Shown here one piece after another: positions 14,258-27,251 of a stretch of 64,000 nucleotides of DNA (position 1 is the stretch's first letter; each line of letters starts with the position of its first letter). The notes beneath the pieces are model-generated. The model worked only from the letters and a program-made list of their open reading frames with translations. It was not told where the DNA came from and searched no databases. Origin of the DNA: Populus alba (Eukaryota; Streptophyta; Magnoliopsida; Malpighiales; Salicaceae); assembly GCF_005239225.2 (NCBI RefSeq), contig NC_133288.1, positions 18,544,169-18,608,168 on the forward strand, given 5' to 3'. The position numbers and the translations under genes are program-made.

Positions 14258-14455
14258 GAAGTGTTTGCCCACCAAATTTGGAAAAAAAAAATTTTGTTAA
14301 AATTTAATGCGGTTTGTAATTTTTAGATTATTTTAATATACTGATCTTAAAAAAAATTTTAAAAAAAAAAAAAATATTCATTCACATGTATTTTAGTATG
14401 AAAAATTATTTGAAAAACAATCACAATCATATTAGTAAATACGCTCTTAATAAAC
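14258..14455. repeat. A/T-rich MITE-like element, degenerate
   Basis: The stretch opens with GGAAGTGTTTGCCCACC and has a core of alternating poly-A and poly-T with TATTTTAATATACTGATC. It ends near AAACAATCACAATCATATTAG. This is the arrangement of a short non-autonomous DNA element whose other copies lie near 26300, 26930, 41700, 61760 and 63270. Terminal repeats are too worn to set exact ends. Confidence 0.45.
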
Positions 14456-14507
14456 ATCACGTTTTAAAAACACAATAAGATGAAACTATTTCATTTTACC
14501 GAATCTT

Positions 14508-14510
<3 letters not shown>

Positions 14511-14564
<54 letters not shown>
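14511..14564. repeat. (AT)27 microsatellite with poly-A tail
   Basis: About 27 perfect AT units followed by roughly 19 A residues. It is the longest simple repeat in the window and is likely to be length-variable between alleles. It lies about 250 bp upstream of the candidate TATA box of the glucosyltransferase gene. Confidence 0.95.
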
Positions 14565-14570
<6 letters not shown>

Positions 14571-14823
14571 AAAAAAAAAAAAAACCGTTTTCAACGATCC
14601 ACCGTCGAAAACGGTCCTTCCTCGGACTTGAAATTTGTGTCCTCACCTCACTCTCGGACACAGTGAAGGAAAGCAGACTTGCTTACATAATCAACACCTG
14701 TTGAACTTGCCTCATTGTCTAAAAATCTTGACCTCTCCATCTTCCAGGAAAAAAAAAAAAAATGTCTTTCTGTGTTTCTTTCCTCAATCAAGTGATGGTC
14801 ATGATTCGTGAACAATTAATGAG

Positions 14824-14830
14824 TATAAAA
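14824..14830 (+). promoter_or_regulatory. Candidate TATA box of the sterol glucosyltransferase gene
   Basis: TATAAAA occurs in AT-moderate DNA about 800 bp before the start codon. The sequence between is GC-richer than the flanks and would form a long 5' leader. The assignment is positional only. Confidence 0.35.
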
Positions 14831-15622
14831 ACAGTCCTTATCTTCTGTACATGGGCAGAAACTTTCCGGTCTTGTAGGGTTGTGTCTTGTGTGCTTTCCG
14901 TTTTTTTTTTTTCCTTTTGAATTTATTTCAATTCTTGCCTTTTATGGCGGTTTAAAGTTTTAAACACCCCAACAAATTCCTTACTTAACTTGCTTTGTTT
15001 ATCCAATTGACTGGTTGTTGTGGTTGTCTGTTTGTTTTTTGCTCAAGTGTATTTCTTATTATAGCATTTAAAAAACTTTAGTTCCGGTCTTTCTTTGGAC
15101 TTTTGTCGCATACCCACCTTGTCTTCCTTGTTTACATTTATCTTCCACTCGCAATTTCAAGAATTTAAAATCGTGCCATGTGTTTGACGGCTATTGGAGT
15201 TCCGGGTATTGTTAGTTTTGCTTCGAGGTTGAGGTGTTAGTTGTAGTTTTTGGATTAGTTTGCGTCGTTGGGTGATTGGGAGTTGTTGTTGAAGGGTTTA
15301 GATTTGATGATCTGTGAGTTTTTTCAAGCTCAAATTCTTGAGGAGAAGTGAGGGTTTGTGCAGTGGGAACTGTTGGTGAAGGGTTTAAGATCTGGGGGTA
15401 TTTTAAGTTCGACTTGATGATTTTGGTTGTATGGTAGTTTCAAGGTCTGAACTTGGAGGAGTCTGAGATTTGAGAAATTGGGATTTCTTGTTAAAGGCTT
15501 TTAAAGTTGGATACCCGAAACATTTGATTAAGGGTTTTGCAGTTGTGGATTGGGTCCAGTGAAGATTTACTTGTTGATTCTGTTCTTGCGCACTTTGAGA
15601 CGAGGTTGAAGCTGCTAATTGG

Positions 15623-15658
15623 ATGAAATGGTTAATGATAGATTTGATCATCCATTAA
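15623..15658 (+). promoter_or_regulatory. Upstream out-of-frame ATG overlapping the start
   Basis: An ATG five bases before the glucosyltransferase start opens a 12-codon frame that ends inside the main coding region. Its context is weak (T at -3, A at +4). The main ATG has G at -3 and G at +4. Leaky scanning should favour the main start, but the overlap could lower translation. Confidence 0.5.
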
Positions 15659-18600
15659 AACATTCAGAAGAGGAAGGACTGGGCAGGAACTATGATCCGA
15701 ATAAGAGTTTTGATCAGACCAGTGGAGGTGATGAATCAGTGACAATTGATTACGTGTCTTCGGAGGAACAATCTGAAGCAGGTTCTTCTCAGGAAGCAGA
15801 GAAGCAGAAGACAAAGTCAGGGAAGCAGCCATTAGCTCTAGAGATTTTCAAATCAAAAAAATTGAATTTTCCTCCACCTCGAAGAGGTTAGTACTTGATA
15901 TTTGGCAGCCTAAGTCGTTTTTTCTTTCGCTTTATACAGCGTACCTGGTTGAAACTTTATTATACTTGCTGAATTTAGTCCTAAGGGTCTCCAGCTTGAT
16001 TATTTCTCTATACTTGAGACAAACAATAATCCTAATCCACTTCTGCTCTTTCAGTTCTAAAATTATATCTTACTTTTAATATTACATGGTTAAGGTTTTT
16101 TTCCCTTATGCATCATTATAGAGTTGATTGATATGTTGTCTGATGTCAAGCATCTGATCTTGAAGGCTTGAATCAGTTCATCACTGCTCCTGTTGACGAT
16201 CACAGTCATCAGCTGTTTGATGATGATGATAATAATATTACATTCTATAGATCCAAGACGGAGAACAGGGCTTCAAGGTATGAGCTAAAATTGAATAGAC
16301 TGTCAGAGCGTGAAAAGGTAATTAGCAAGATCACATACATGGATGCATCTGCAAATTTCCTTATGTGTGATCATATATATTGTTTGGAACCTATGCTAAA
16401 AGGCCAGAAATGATTTATGTGCATTATGCATATACCGTGTCTGATTATATATGATTCCCATGTTGTGTCTCTGCATAGTATATGCTCCTCGCTGATTTAT
16501 TATCTCTTTTGAAATTCCACAGTTTTATTTTAATTAAAATTATATGTTATTTTTGTTGTGGCTCTCATAAACCAGCATCTATGGTTGGTGGAGTAACTGA
16601 TAGCCTGCCTCTCTTTCCCCATTAACAAGGTTTCAAATATGAAAGTGTTGTTGCTCTATGACATTTATTGCTAGTTTATTTTAGCAATCTGATGATCGCT
16701 TATCATCTTTACCCTGTTCACCTGGATCTGAATCTCTGAACTTTTTATGCCTGCATATGATTTCACTCTATTCTTCATGACTCAACTTACACTGGTTTTC
16801 AGAAGAAACTAATCATAGAGCTAGTCAAGATACAAAACGACGGAACAGTTGAGGTTGATATAGATGAAAATGCTCCTGTTGCTTCGGAGTTGTTAGAGCT
16901 TCACTCAGTTGAAGGGGCGTCCTTTTATGTCAATGATAGCATTTCTTGTTCTAAGAAATCAATTCCAAGATTGAAAATTGCTATGCTAGTGGTTGGGACA
17001 AGAGGAGATGTCCAGCCCTTTCTAGCTATTGCAGAAAGACTTCAGGCATGTTTATACTAATTTACTGATTACTTAGTGTACTATTTTTATTTTTCCAATG
17101 TCATTTATGTTCCATGTCCTAGTTCCCATCTCTTGTATGCCCTATGTATTGATTTTGTTTATTATACCTGTATGCTTTTGTTTTTACTAAGAAAGAGTTG
17201 GGTGTTTTGTACTTTATCCTTGTTATTTGCAACATTCATGGGCAATCTTGCCTAAGTTTTACATGATTCACTGTTAAAATCCTGATGCCAGCATCACATG
17301 TTCCCCAATCTCTAGTTTACTATATCATTATAGGTTTTGTAATTTAATTTGCAAATGATCCAATATTTTCTAGCAGGAATTTGGTCATCATGTTAGGCTG
17401 GCAACTCATGCTAACTTCAGCAGTTTTGTAAGATCAGCTGGTGTAGATTTTTATCCTTTGGGCGGTGATCCTCGGGTATTGGCAGGATGTAAGAGCTCCC
17501 TAATATTTTGAATTCCCTTTTGAAATATTATCTTTGATCATGACTCCATCAACAACACCCTGAAAGTTGTTATATCGCTAAGTGTGTCATTAATCTTCTA
17601 TAGCTTTGAGGAGTTGGTGACTAAATGCATCAATATCTGGTTGACAAGTAGTTTCTGTTTTTTTTAGCAGCTGTTAAAGCAGTACAGTTTGCTATTAATT
17701 GCAACCTAAGATATCAGTGTCCTTAAACTGAATGTGTTATTCGACTAAATGCGAGCACTTGTTTTCAGATATGGCAAGAAACAAAGGTTTCATCCCATCT
17801 GCACCAGGAGAAATATCCACACAGAGGAAGCAACTGAAGGCCATTATTGAATCTCTTCTTGCAGCATGCACAGAACCAGATATGGAAACTGGCATGCCTT
17901 TCAAAGCCCAGGCAATTATTGCAAACCCTCCAGCATATGGTGAGCAAGCAGGAACTTAAGGATATAGTAAGATAAAATGGCATTCATCAAACTCTAACTT
18001 TCCCCCTCTGTTGCAGGACATGTACATGTTGCTGAAGCTCTTCGTATCCCAATTCACATTTTCTTCACAATGCCTTGGACGTGAGTATCGAGTGATCACT
18101 TGCTTGTGATTTGAAACTAACACTACTTGGAACACCTGAATCATCAGTTTGAATAACATTTATTTTGAAGAAAATCCTGTGTTGCCTGCTATGGTATGAT
18201 TCTTCTACTGTTTCCTAGAAGCAGTAGGATAGAGAACAACGGTTTTTCTTTTGATTCAGATTTAATGGATATGCTTTTTGACATTTCCATTAGTTTAACT
18301 AAAAGTACACATGATTGCTTGAGTCTCATGCTAATTATTTTGATCCACATAGCTGACTTGGAAAATTCACATGCATTCTTTCTTAAGTGCATGAATTTCT
18401 GATTTAAGGAGAATCTGATGATTCTTGGATAATGCAACCAGAAAATCAATGGTGTCTGCACACAGGGGGCGTGGGAATGCAGAAAGTGCCGTCGAGCCTA
18501 TACCAGTACTAGTGTTTTGGCATGGTTAATAAAACAGGAAAAAGAAGGTTTAGAGACTGATATAAACCAAAATGGAAATTTGAGGAAAAGGTTAATAATG

Positions 18601-21600
18601 AATTTTAAAAGCATGTTATCTTTAGTGAATTATGCTTTGTTTATTTGTTTGCTTATCTGTTAGTTTTCTACTCAAGGCTATGCCTTCTCACTTCCATCTT
18701 CAATAGGCAGGCCAACATATGAATTTCCTCATCCTTTAGCACGTGTACCTCAAAGTGCTGGTTATTGGGTATGCTCTTTCTTGGTGTCACATTTTCCTCT
18801 AAGTTCTTTTTTTATGTGAACCATTGGACTAATCACCACAAACTGTTTCCATGGATCCAGCTTTCATACATAGTTGTGGATTTACTGATATGGTGGGGAA
18901 TGAGAGGCTATATAAATGAATTCCGGAAAAGAAAGTTGAAGCTTCCACCGATCGCGTACTTCAGTACGTACCATGGATCAATATCTCATCTGCCAACTGG
19001 TTATATGTGGAGTTCCCATCTTGTGCCAAAGCCAAGTGGTAAGGTTTCCATTTAGTTGTACTGTTGATAATCTTCTCAAGCTCAGATATCTATGTTGCTG
19101 TCTTCCTTGTAGTGCCTTCAATCCATAACACATTGTTATTCGAGGATGCTACTTTCTCCAAATTATGTTACCTCTACCTCTCAATCAAAACCCAATTCTT
19201 TCCTTCTTCTTTCCTTTCTTTTTATTTTTATGGGAAGAGGCAAAATCAGGGACATGGTAAAAAGAAATTATTAGATGTTAAGCACATATCTAGCCTCAAA
19301 GGTTCATACAAAAATGTTTCTCGTTTTAAATTTCTATCCTGCACCTAGGATTGGTTTTTACTTACTGAACTATGATGAAAATACTTTGAGGTTATTCATT
19401 CCTTTAACAGATTTCATGTTTCTATTGCTGAAGAAGAGCTTAGCTATTTTCATGATTAAAAGCAGTCACAAACTCAACATTTATTCTAGATCTGAGTACT
19501 TCTCAGCTGGAAATCTGAAGAGTCAGTTTAATCAGCCAATCATTATTATGTTTGCTACATTTTATTTTACTTATCTATTACCATTACTGCTTTTCTCCTC
19601 TAGTAGGGAGAGAGCTAGTCAGATCAATGTTTTTATTTGCTCTCAACCACTGATGCTAACTGGTATTCTTAATCAACTTTGATCTCCCCCCTTTGGTTCC
19701 TTTTGTGACATTATGGGTGTTTTTCATACAGTCTTTGTAATAATCTTTCTATTCAGCCAAATGCAAACACTCGTGCTTCATATGTATAATTGACTTTATT
19801 AACTTATCTGCAGACTGGGGGCCTTTAGTTGATGTTGTTGGTTATTGTTTATTAAATCTTGGATCAAAATATGAACCTAAAGAAGAGTTCCTGCAATGGA
19901 TTCAGAAAGGAACTGAACCCATATATATTGGATTCGGGAGCATGGTATGGTGATTTCCCTGAAGCTGTTATAGTTTCATTTTCATGCATTATTTTGTTTC
20001 GCTTTGTTTGTTCTGTTTGTTGGATGATGTGCCTCACTATGCAGTATTTTTTTTTTCCTCTAGATGTTATTTAGTAGTTTGTAGTTCCTTTTGATACGTA
20101 TATACTGTGACTTTTATTGTGAATCTCATGGGTGTTTGCTAGATTGTGAACCAGAACAACCTTTAATATTGATGAATGAACGGGGCCTAGAAGAGTTTGA
20201 TATTGTATATGTTGGAGCTTGGTTGAAAATTTATTTATTTACCTATAATTTCTTAGTGTCAGTGAAAAAATAACTGATAATTTATGGCCAAGTATTGTAA
20301 CTTGTGAAACCACAAAGTTCACTTTTAAACTTGTGCTGACTCTGGAAATGCCACTTCAAGAAAATCTCGTTCCTTGGTGATTTTGTAAATTGGTGTATTA
20401 TATGTTTGAAGCTGAAGGATGAATTTATTAACTTGAGAAAAATTAGAGCTTTGATATTATTAACCAAATATTTCAATTACAGCTGAGTCCTCTGCTAAAT
20501 TCCTATTCTCATATGACATATATGAGTGAAAAACTCTAAAAGAAGAAAAGAGAGAAAAGATATGATTGAAAAACACAATGCTAGTATGTTGTTCTCTGTA
20601 TTTTTGTTTGAATATTTTCTTATCTTTGCATGATCTACACTCCAATTAAGATTGCTGTCCTCAATAAACTTTGCATAGTTTCCTTTTTTTCCTGCTTCTT
20701 TATATCTCAAAATTAAATGTCTATCAATCCTTGTGTCGTCTTTCCATTATATTTTAATTTCATGTAGTTAGCCAATAGAATTTTATTTTCTTCATCAAGT
20801 TTTTTTAGAGGACATAATTTAAATTATTATATGTTTGCTTGTGAAGCCTCTTGATGATCCCAAGAATACTATGGACATAATACTGGAGGCTTTGAAAGAT
20901 ACTGGACAAAGAGGAATAGTTGATCAAGGTTGGGGAGATCTTGGAAATTGTAAGTATTTTCCTTCCAGCTTTTCCTATGCCTGTTTGCAGATACTGATCA
21001 CTTTTTCAAAGAGTCATGTATAGCATAGTTCTCATTTGTATCAGCATACAAATGTCTTGCTGTCTGCATATGGCTTTGTTGAATGGTGAATCTCTATTCA
21101 TTTTTCTGTTATTTTACCTGGACTTGGTGATTGATTTGTGATTTAACAATTTAGTCACCAATAATCAAAAGGAATGCTTCACATAGGCATAATTGAAGCT
21201 TCTAAATAAATATGTTTTAATTAGCTGTACAGATATCTACATGGAGTGTGGCACTTTCCAAGATTCTAAATAAATGTACTACTCTGAAAGTTATTACTTC
21301 CCTGGCTGATATTCAGTGGGATTGGATTGCCTTCTTAGCTTGTGTTTTACTTTCTCACTCCCTTGTTTCTTCTATTAAGACATTCGTCTTCTATCCCATT
21401 CTTATACTACCACAGCTTGTTTGATAGGAAATTGTAGAATTCCTAAGTATTTTTACCAATTTGTCTTCTGTCATTATAATAGTTTGAAATTGTGTGAATT
21501 TTGATTATAAAATGAAAACGCATATGCGTACTACATTGTGAAATTCGTATAGTTTCTCTTCTGATTGTCATCATGTGTCTTGCAGTTATGGAAGTACCTG

Positions 21601-23191
21601 ACAGTGTCTTCCTTTTGAAGGATTGCCCTCATGATTGGTTGTTTCCTCAATGTGCTGCTGTGGTGAGTGATATTATAAGATTGTAATTATGTTGCAAATT
21701 AGAACTTTGTGCGCTTTGCCAGTATGGTCTTTTGTTTTTCCTTCTCCTTTTACCCACTTCCAATCATATTTTCTTCCTAACAACTCTGTAACTACTAGAC
21801 AATCATAAATAATATGGGGATCTGTGGTATTGCCTAGATTTAATGATATGGATGAATGACAAGAATGACATACTCTCTGTAATGAACACCTCCATTATAA
21901 TACTGTGTTACTTGAGTATATTTTGGTAACATTTGATAACCAGATAGTTGATTGGAAGATGTTTACAAATGAAATGCAGGTTCATCATGGTGGTGCTGGA
22001 ACCACGGCAATGGGACTAAGAGCTGGGGTAAATGCTTTTTTTTTTCTTTCAAATAGTTTATTATGATAATGTTCTCTTGACTTCATGTGAGAATGACCCC
22101 TCAAAATAATCAGTTTCATTATGTGCTTGGAAATGGCATTAAGAGATATAGCTTGTAACCTACTCAAATTATGCAACTCAATTGTTTATTAGAACCAATT
22201 TTTACATGGTGACCTTGTCTCCAAAAATGTTAATTGCAGTGCCCGACAACTATAGTGCCATTCTTTGGCGATCAGTTCTTCTGGGGTGATCGGGTGCATA
22301 AAAAAGGACTAGGACCTGCACCAATACCAATAGCTAGGCTCAGTGCTGAGAGCCTTTCAAATGCAATAAGATTCATGCGAGAGCCTGAGGTAATTGCAAT
22401 GTGTTCTACATGGAAGAGTCGATTCATATAATATCACAAATATATTAATCCACTGGTATGATTTTATCTTCTTGGTAGTGTTTTTTGGTGTTTGCAATAG
22501 TAGTTACCTTAATTATCAGAAAATCTTGCTAATTCCTTCTTTTGGGTGTATTTTTTATTAGTTGATCCTTGCAGTCATCTTTTAATAATTTTCACAATAA
22601 TTCTCAAGCTATAAGTCAGAGCACCATTTTCACTGTGTTTTAACAATTTTTTGTTACGACTCACTGTCGTCTAGTTTTATCTGAATTGGGTGGCGTCTTA
22701 TGACTTTTACAAAAGCCACCATCAAAGGTGTTTTCCAGGTGCAGAACGATTTCATGTTCTCAAGAAGATAAAATGTTTATTGAAACTCAGCTGAATCTAG
22801 GTTCTAAATGGAGCATAATTGTATGTGATTAGCCATTTTTGAATTCTTCCTCCATTATGTTTTCATATCGATCATGCTAGCTTATCACCAAATTGCAACA
22901 TGAAATGGGAAGTTGCATGGTCACTCTTCCTATGCACCACTTTTATAAGAAGCTGCCTTTTCAAATTCCTAATGGGACTTTCAACTTGGTCAGGTGAAAT
23001 CTCGAGCTGTGGAATTGGCTAAGTTGATAGAAAATGAAGATGGTGTTGGAGCTGCAGTTGATGCATTTCACCGGCATTTGCCTCCCGAGCTACCCTTGCC
23101 TGCCTCATCTTCAGAGGACAATGAACTGCCGAACCCCCTGCAATGGTTTTTTATCCAAATTGAAAAGTGGTGCTGCCTATCCTGTTCATGA
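15628..23191 (+). CDS. UGT80B1: Sterol 3-beta-glucosyltransferase, UGT80B1/TT15-like
   Basis: The enzyme transfers glucose from UDP-glucose to membrane sterols, forming steryl glucosides. I assembled 14 coding exons: 15628-15886, 16166-16317, 16803-17045, 17377-17488, 17769-17939, 18017-18080, 18711-18768, 18861-19038, 19814-19944, 20847-20949, 21586-21662, 21980-22027, 22240-22389 and 22994-23191. All phases agree and give 647 residues, close to the family length. The acidic N-terminal extension is followed by GTRGDVQP (about residues 202-209), the start of the GT1 N-domain. The C-domain carries HHGGAGTT (from residue 518), the sugar-nucleotide signature, and the C-terminus reads FFIQIEKWCCLSCS. 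An in-frame TAA at 15616 fixes the start. Intron 3 has a GC donor and a TAGCAG acceptor. The B1 rather than A2 assignment rests on recalled synteny with Arabidopsis At1g43620 and needs a tree. Confidence 0.93.
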
Positions 23192-23778
23192 GCTTCTTGG
23201 AGGGTCTTTCCGTGTTGTGTAGATATGTTTTTTTGTTTTCATTTTCTTGACCTTTACAAGTAGAGCATAATTTGTTTTAGACATTCCATTCATTACATTC
23301 ATAGCTGGTATGGTATTGAGGGCTACATGTAAGGTTACTTTGCCAACACATTGTTACTTTTTGACCTGCTATTAAAAATAAAAAATAAAAAGACTTGGGT
23401 TGCTGAATTTTGGTTGAATTTATGGCTGCATATTGTGCAAATCAAAGCCAGGTGAGTGTGAGGAAACGCCCTTTGATAAATACAGTATTTGACAGGATGT
23501 TTTGAAACATCTAGTTCATCGAACTGAACTGCAACACAACCTGATCATGTTTTAACCTATAATCACTCTTATCAATGATAGATTCTTAGGTGCAGTGTTC
23601 AAAATCACGAAACCAATTCAAGGTATTTTTACATCCCATCCCGAAAAGGGCATTTCAAGGCCAGCTATTTCGGATTTTTTTCAAAATCACTTGAGAGAAA
23701 CAGAAGCAGAGAGAAATACTTTGAATCTCAATTATTTTCCACACCAAAAGCCACCTTATTACATATCCACACATACTA
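23192..23778. other. Convergent 3' flank between two genes
   Basis: This gap separates the 3' ends of the glucosyltransferase (+) and the citrate-binding-like gene (-). It should hold both 3' untranslated regions. The open frame 23595-23798 (+) opposes the lost C-terminal part of the minus-strand gene and is not considered real. Confidence 0.5.
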
Positions 23779-23847
23779 TCACTTCTTATATATTTTGATG
23801 TCTCTCCACCTTGATTCCATGTAATAGCTTATATCGCGAGGCGCAGC
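23779..23847 (-). pseudogene. Orphaned C-terminal codons of the citrate-binding-like gene
   Basis: These 22 sense codons plus TGA lie in frame with the stop at 23848. They read AAPRDISYYMESRWRDIKIY then KK, which agrees with the conserved end of the family. Their preservation shows that the nonsense change is very recent or not real. Confidence 0.8.
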
Positions 23848-24626
23848 TTAGACTCCACATTTGAAGTACAGATCGCCAGGCCCTTGATCGTGGGTTGAAT
23901 ATCTCTCTTCACCATCAATGAATACAGTCAGCCTACCTCCATCCACATCATGGATTATATTTAGCCTGAACCACTTGTCATAAAGATCAGTAGCCACCAA
24001 GTCTCCACTATAGTACCTCATGTTGCCATCGTAGATCCTTAGTATCAAAGTGGTTGCTCCATGAAACGCACCATGTATCTGTGCTACCGTCACACCTGAT
24101 GTTCCATTTGGCACAAAACCATAGCCTTCAAATTGCCATACTCCTGACGAACAGTCAAGACCCTACAAATTTCACAAACCAAACCAGTTAGAGAATGTGA
24201 AGTACATACGTCCCAGTAGCTTGGACTGCATTTCCTTGAGTTATTCTGTTTTAAAATACACATGATGCAGACAATGAACTATCTATAATTCAGTAGGCAA
24301 TTCTTTGATTTCCATATCCTTTACCTAAGAGAGAAGGAAAGGGGCAAGGGGGTTACTGTAATGCGAACTTCAGTTCTTGGTTGGGTGTTGCTACTAGGGT
24401 CCTGTGGCTTATCTGTAGCATAGACCCACAAACTGCGTACTCCATCTTCATAGCTGCATCGCTCATTTAGCGGTACGTTATATGGCTTCTGCAGCACAAA
24501 ATTTGCTTCTGTTAATGGCACAGGGGTGAAACCATCTGTAGGATCAGCAGCACTGCATAGAAGATTGAAGCTTTTTAATGAGAAAAGGGCCAAAAAGAGA
24601 AGCAGAAGAGAGTAAGATCTTTCCAT
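23848..24626 (-). CDS. Citrate-binding-protein-like secreted protein, prematurely stopped
   Basis: The protein belongs to the plant citrate-binding-protein-like group, related to the alginate lyase 2 (PL7-type jelly-roll) fold. The Hevea protein was described as a vacuolar citrate binder; the function here is inferred by family. Exon 1 is 24626-24357 and exon 2 is 24162-23848, with a GT-AG intron in phase 0. Residues 1 to about 32 form a signal peptide (SYSLLLLFLALFSLKSF). Then come DGFTPVPLTEANFVLQKPYN, the RTEVRITG junction, SSGVWQFEGYGFVPNGTSGV and HDVDGGRLTVFIDGEERYS. A TAA at 23850-23848 ends the frame after residue 194 (DLYFKCGV). In the same frame beyond it the family C-terminus is still present (MESRWRDIKIYKK) up to a TGA at 23781-23779, giving 217 residues. 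The stop sits where the family usually has Tyr. It may be a pseudogene, a variant or an error. Confidence 0.88.
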
Positions 24627-25009
24627 TCTTATTTCCCCTTTCCTCAACTCTCCCTAGAATACTGGTGTGAGCTTTAAGATGCTCAAAGCAGGTATTTGTA
24701 GGTCAGCAAGAACATTTGAAACGAATTAGTTTGGGAATTAAGAATGAAACGTTGGACTTGTATGGATGTCTTTTCTTACAATTGAAAACTAAGGATAATA
24801 TACCTCTTTGACCAATATTGTCAAAAAAAAAAAAAAATTTCCTCGAACATGAACTGCCTAGTTACTTCCATTGAGGCAGGAACATTTCATTAAATTAAAT
24901 ATTACCATCACATGAACTGTGGCATTTTCTGTATCCATGGATTCTGTATAAGAACATGCTCCTTTCTTCTTATCATCACTCGTGTACTGGTGCTATAAAT
25001 ATTATTCCC
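24627..25009. other. Upstream region of the citrate-binding-like gene
   Basis: This should contain the promoter of the minus-strand gene. I saw no element that I could name with confidence. A 15-base A run lies near 24824. Confidence 0.35.
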
Positions 25010-25203
25010 TTAATAATTAGCGAATGAACCCAGGTGACCTGAGCTTGAAATTTTCAATCCATCTTGCCTTGGGTAGAAGCCAACAAATTGTTCAGGCTGG
25101 AAGTATCTGTCTCTCTTCTCAGCCAATCCCTGATCATTCCATTTCATATGGTGCACGAAGCCATACTTTAGCTTTGAATCCGACGTTACTTCATGGAGTT
25201 TGC
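25010..25203 (-). other. Orphan exon-like open stretch, family not recognised
   Basis: On the minus strand a stretch of about 64 codons stays open to a TAA at 25012-25010. It is preceded by AAAATCAG, a plausible acceptor. It reads KLHEVTSDSKLKYGFVHHMK at the start and ends near SSSGHLGSFANY, with RDRYFQPEQFVGFYPRQDG between. The composition looks coding-like and less AT-driven than the neighbours. I recognise no family, and no upstream exon can be seen between 25204 and 27250 on this strand. It may be the last exon of a lost gene, or chance. Confidence 0.3.
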
Positions 25204-26283
25204 CTGATTTTCCTCCCCACGTTCACGTCATCGCCTAGTAAACAATGATGACTCTTCTAGCTAATCTTGTTTAATTTCATCCAGTACAAAATAGAACTCT
25301 ATAATTGATTGGATGCTTCCAAGAGTTGCAGCTTCTAATTTAATGTTTACTTTGATTAATCTTTATAAGTTAATCTAAATGGCGTGAGAAAAATATTAAT
25401 TTTAGAACTTTTTGATACTTAGATAAGTATCTATTTTTAAATGAAAAATAATAATAATTTAGAAAAAAACTCTAAAAGTAAATATATAGTTAAGAATTGA
25501 GATTGAGAGCCTTTTTTTTGGATTCATTAAATCTTTATAACTCATTCTTTTCACCATTTGATGGAGAGGGACTAAAAAAGTTATCTTTCTCTTATAACAT
25601 TAAAACATTTTTTATGTATCATAGAAAGAAAAAACATTTTTAACTCATCAAACAAAAATTATTTTGTTGACTCATTAAAATCTCGTGGTTTAATATGAAT
25701 CCTAACAAAATTATTATAATTCCTTTTACTCGAGTTCAGCTCAAAAATATTAGATTTAATAGCTCATCAAGCATATATATATATACTTAAATTTAATATT
25801 TAAATGAGTTTAAAAATATTAAATATAACAACTCACTATATTTATATATACTTGAGTTTTTGATTGAGTTTAAAAATATTAAGTTATCACCCTACTTTAA
25901 TTTCCTTTTTCTAACATGAATTTTAGGGGGAGTATAAATACATAGTTACATCGACGAGGATGCAAATGAGTCGAGATGCTCAAAACCCAGGTTACCATGT
26001 CTCGACTTCATTTTTTTGTCCTTTCAACGACAGGACAAGTGAATGAATTGTATTAGATTCAGACCTGATATTATGGCTGATAACGGCCTGGATGACAAGC
26101 ATTAAAGCCCAATCTAGAATCCTGTTTTTAATAAAAGCCCAATCCATAATTCTACTAAAGCCCAAATGTAAAAAGTGATGCACTTTAACTTGCACCAAGT
26201 AGGCTAATGAAGACAACAAAACTTACTCCCTTAAAGTATGATTTTGTTTTCCTTCTCTCAATAAACAGATTGATCCTGAACTG
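25204..26283. other. Intergenic with short degenerate repeats
   Basis: Between about 25738 and 25890 a unit of roughly 65 bp containing GAGTTTAAAAATATTAA and a TATATATACTT run recurs two to three times. I see no gene. Confidence 0.4.
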
Positions 26284-26500
26284 TTTGATTGAGAATATAA
26301 TTATAATTATTTTAAAAGTATTTTTTATTTAAAAATATATTAAAATAATATTTTTATTTTTAAAAAAATTATTTTGAAATCAACTTATTAAAATATCTAA
26401 AAATATATATAAAAATATTAATTTCTAGTAAAGGAAAAAATAAAAAGATTTAAAAATTTTTAAAAATATTTTTAAAATACAAAAAATAAATAAATAGGTG
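26284..26500. repeat. A/T-rich MITE-like element, degenerate
   Basis: The core TATTTAAAAATATATTAAAATAATATTTTTATTT is followed by poly-A and CAACTTATTAAAATATC. It matches the core of the other short A/T-rich elements in this window. Ends are not resolved. Confidence 0.45.
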
Positions 26501-27251
26501 AACGTGACACCGCACGCTTCCTGAGTTTTTTGCCTGCTGACCTAAACACTGATAATTATTACCGGGGAGATATGTATGTAATTACATGCATTAATTTATG
26601 TACTCTATCTTATCAAGGCATCAAGCAAGCACCACGCATATTCTTCGCAATTAAAATTGTGGCTTTAAGCATGCAATACCACGACTAGCTATCACATCTT
26701 TTTTAATTATTGTCTTAATAAAATTTGATCCGCGATGAGCCAATAAATTTAGTGATTTAATTAGTTTGATTAAACCTTGTTAAATTAATATTAAAAGATC
26801 AAAATATTATAGTTTTAATAAAAAAATAATTGTTTTAAATTGATTTATAAATATAATCTAATGAATTATAATAATTCATGTATTTTTTTAGATATTAATG
26901 TTTACAAGTTATTTAGTAATGCTATAATGATTGTTTTTTAAAATATTTTTTATTTATAAATTATTTAAAATAAAGTTTTTTTTTATTTTTTAAAATAATA
27001 TATAAAAAAGATAAAATATAAAAATAAATTATTTTATAATAAAAAATTATATTTTATAAAAACACCTTTAAAATAAAAAAACTAATAAAAAAAAAAAGAG
27101 AGAGACAAAAGTACTAATGGTATAATGTTCCTTACTTCGGGCTGTAAGGGTCAGATAAGAATAAATAAATGCCTGTCTCATTTTTACATGCACAGTAGAT
27201 CAAACCACACTCACTGTCTGTTTTTTCCCACTAATCATCACCACTGCCACC
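26501..27251. other. Upstream region of the sphingomyelin-synthase-like gene
   Basis: A further A/T-rich element-like segment lies at about 26921-27071. From about 27110 the sequence becomes less AT-rich and leads to the start codon. No clear TATA box was identified. Confidence 0.35.
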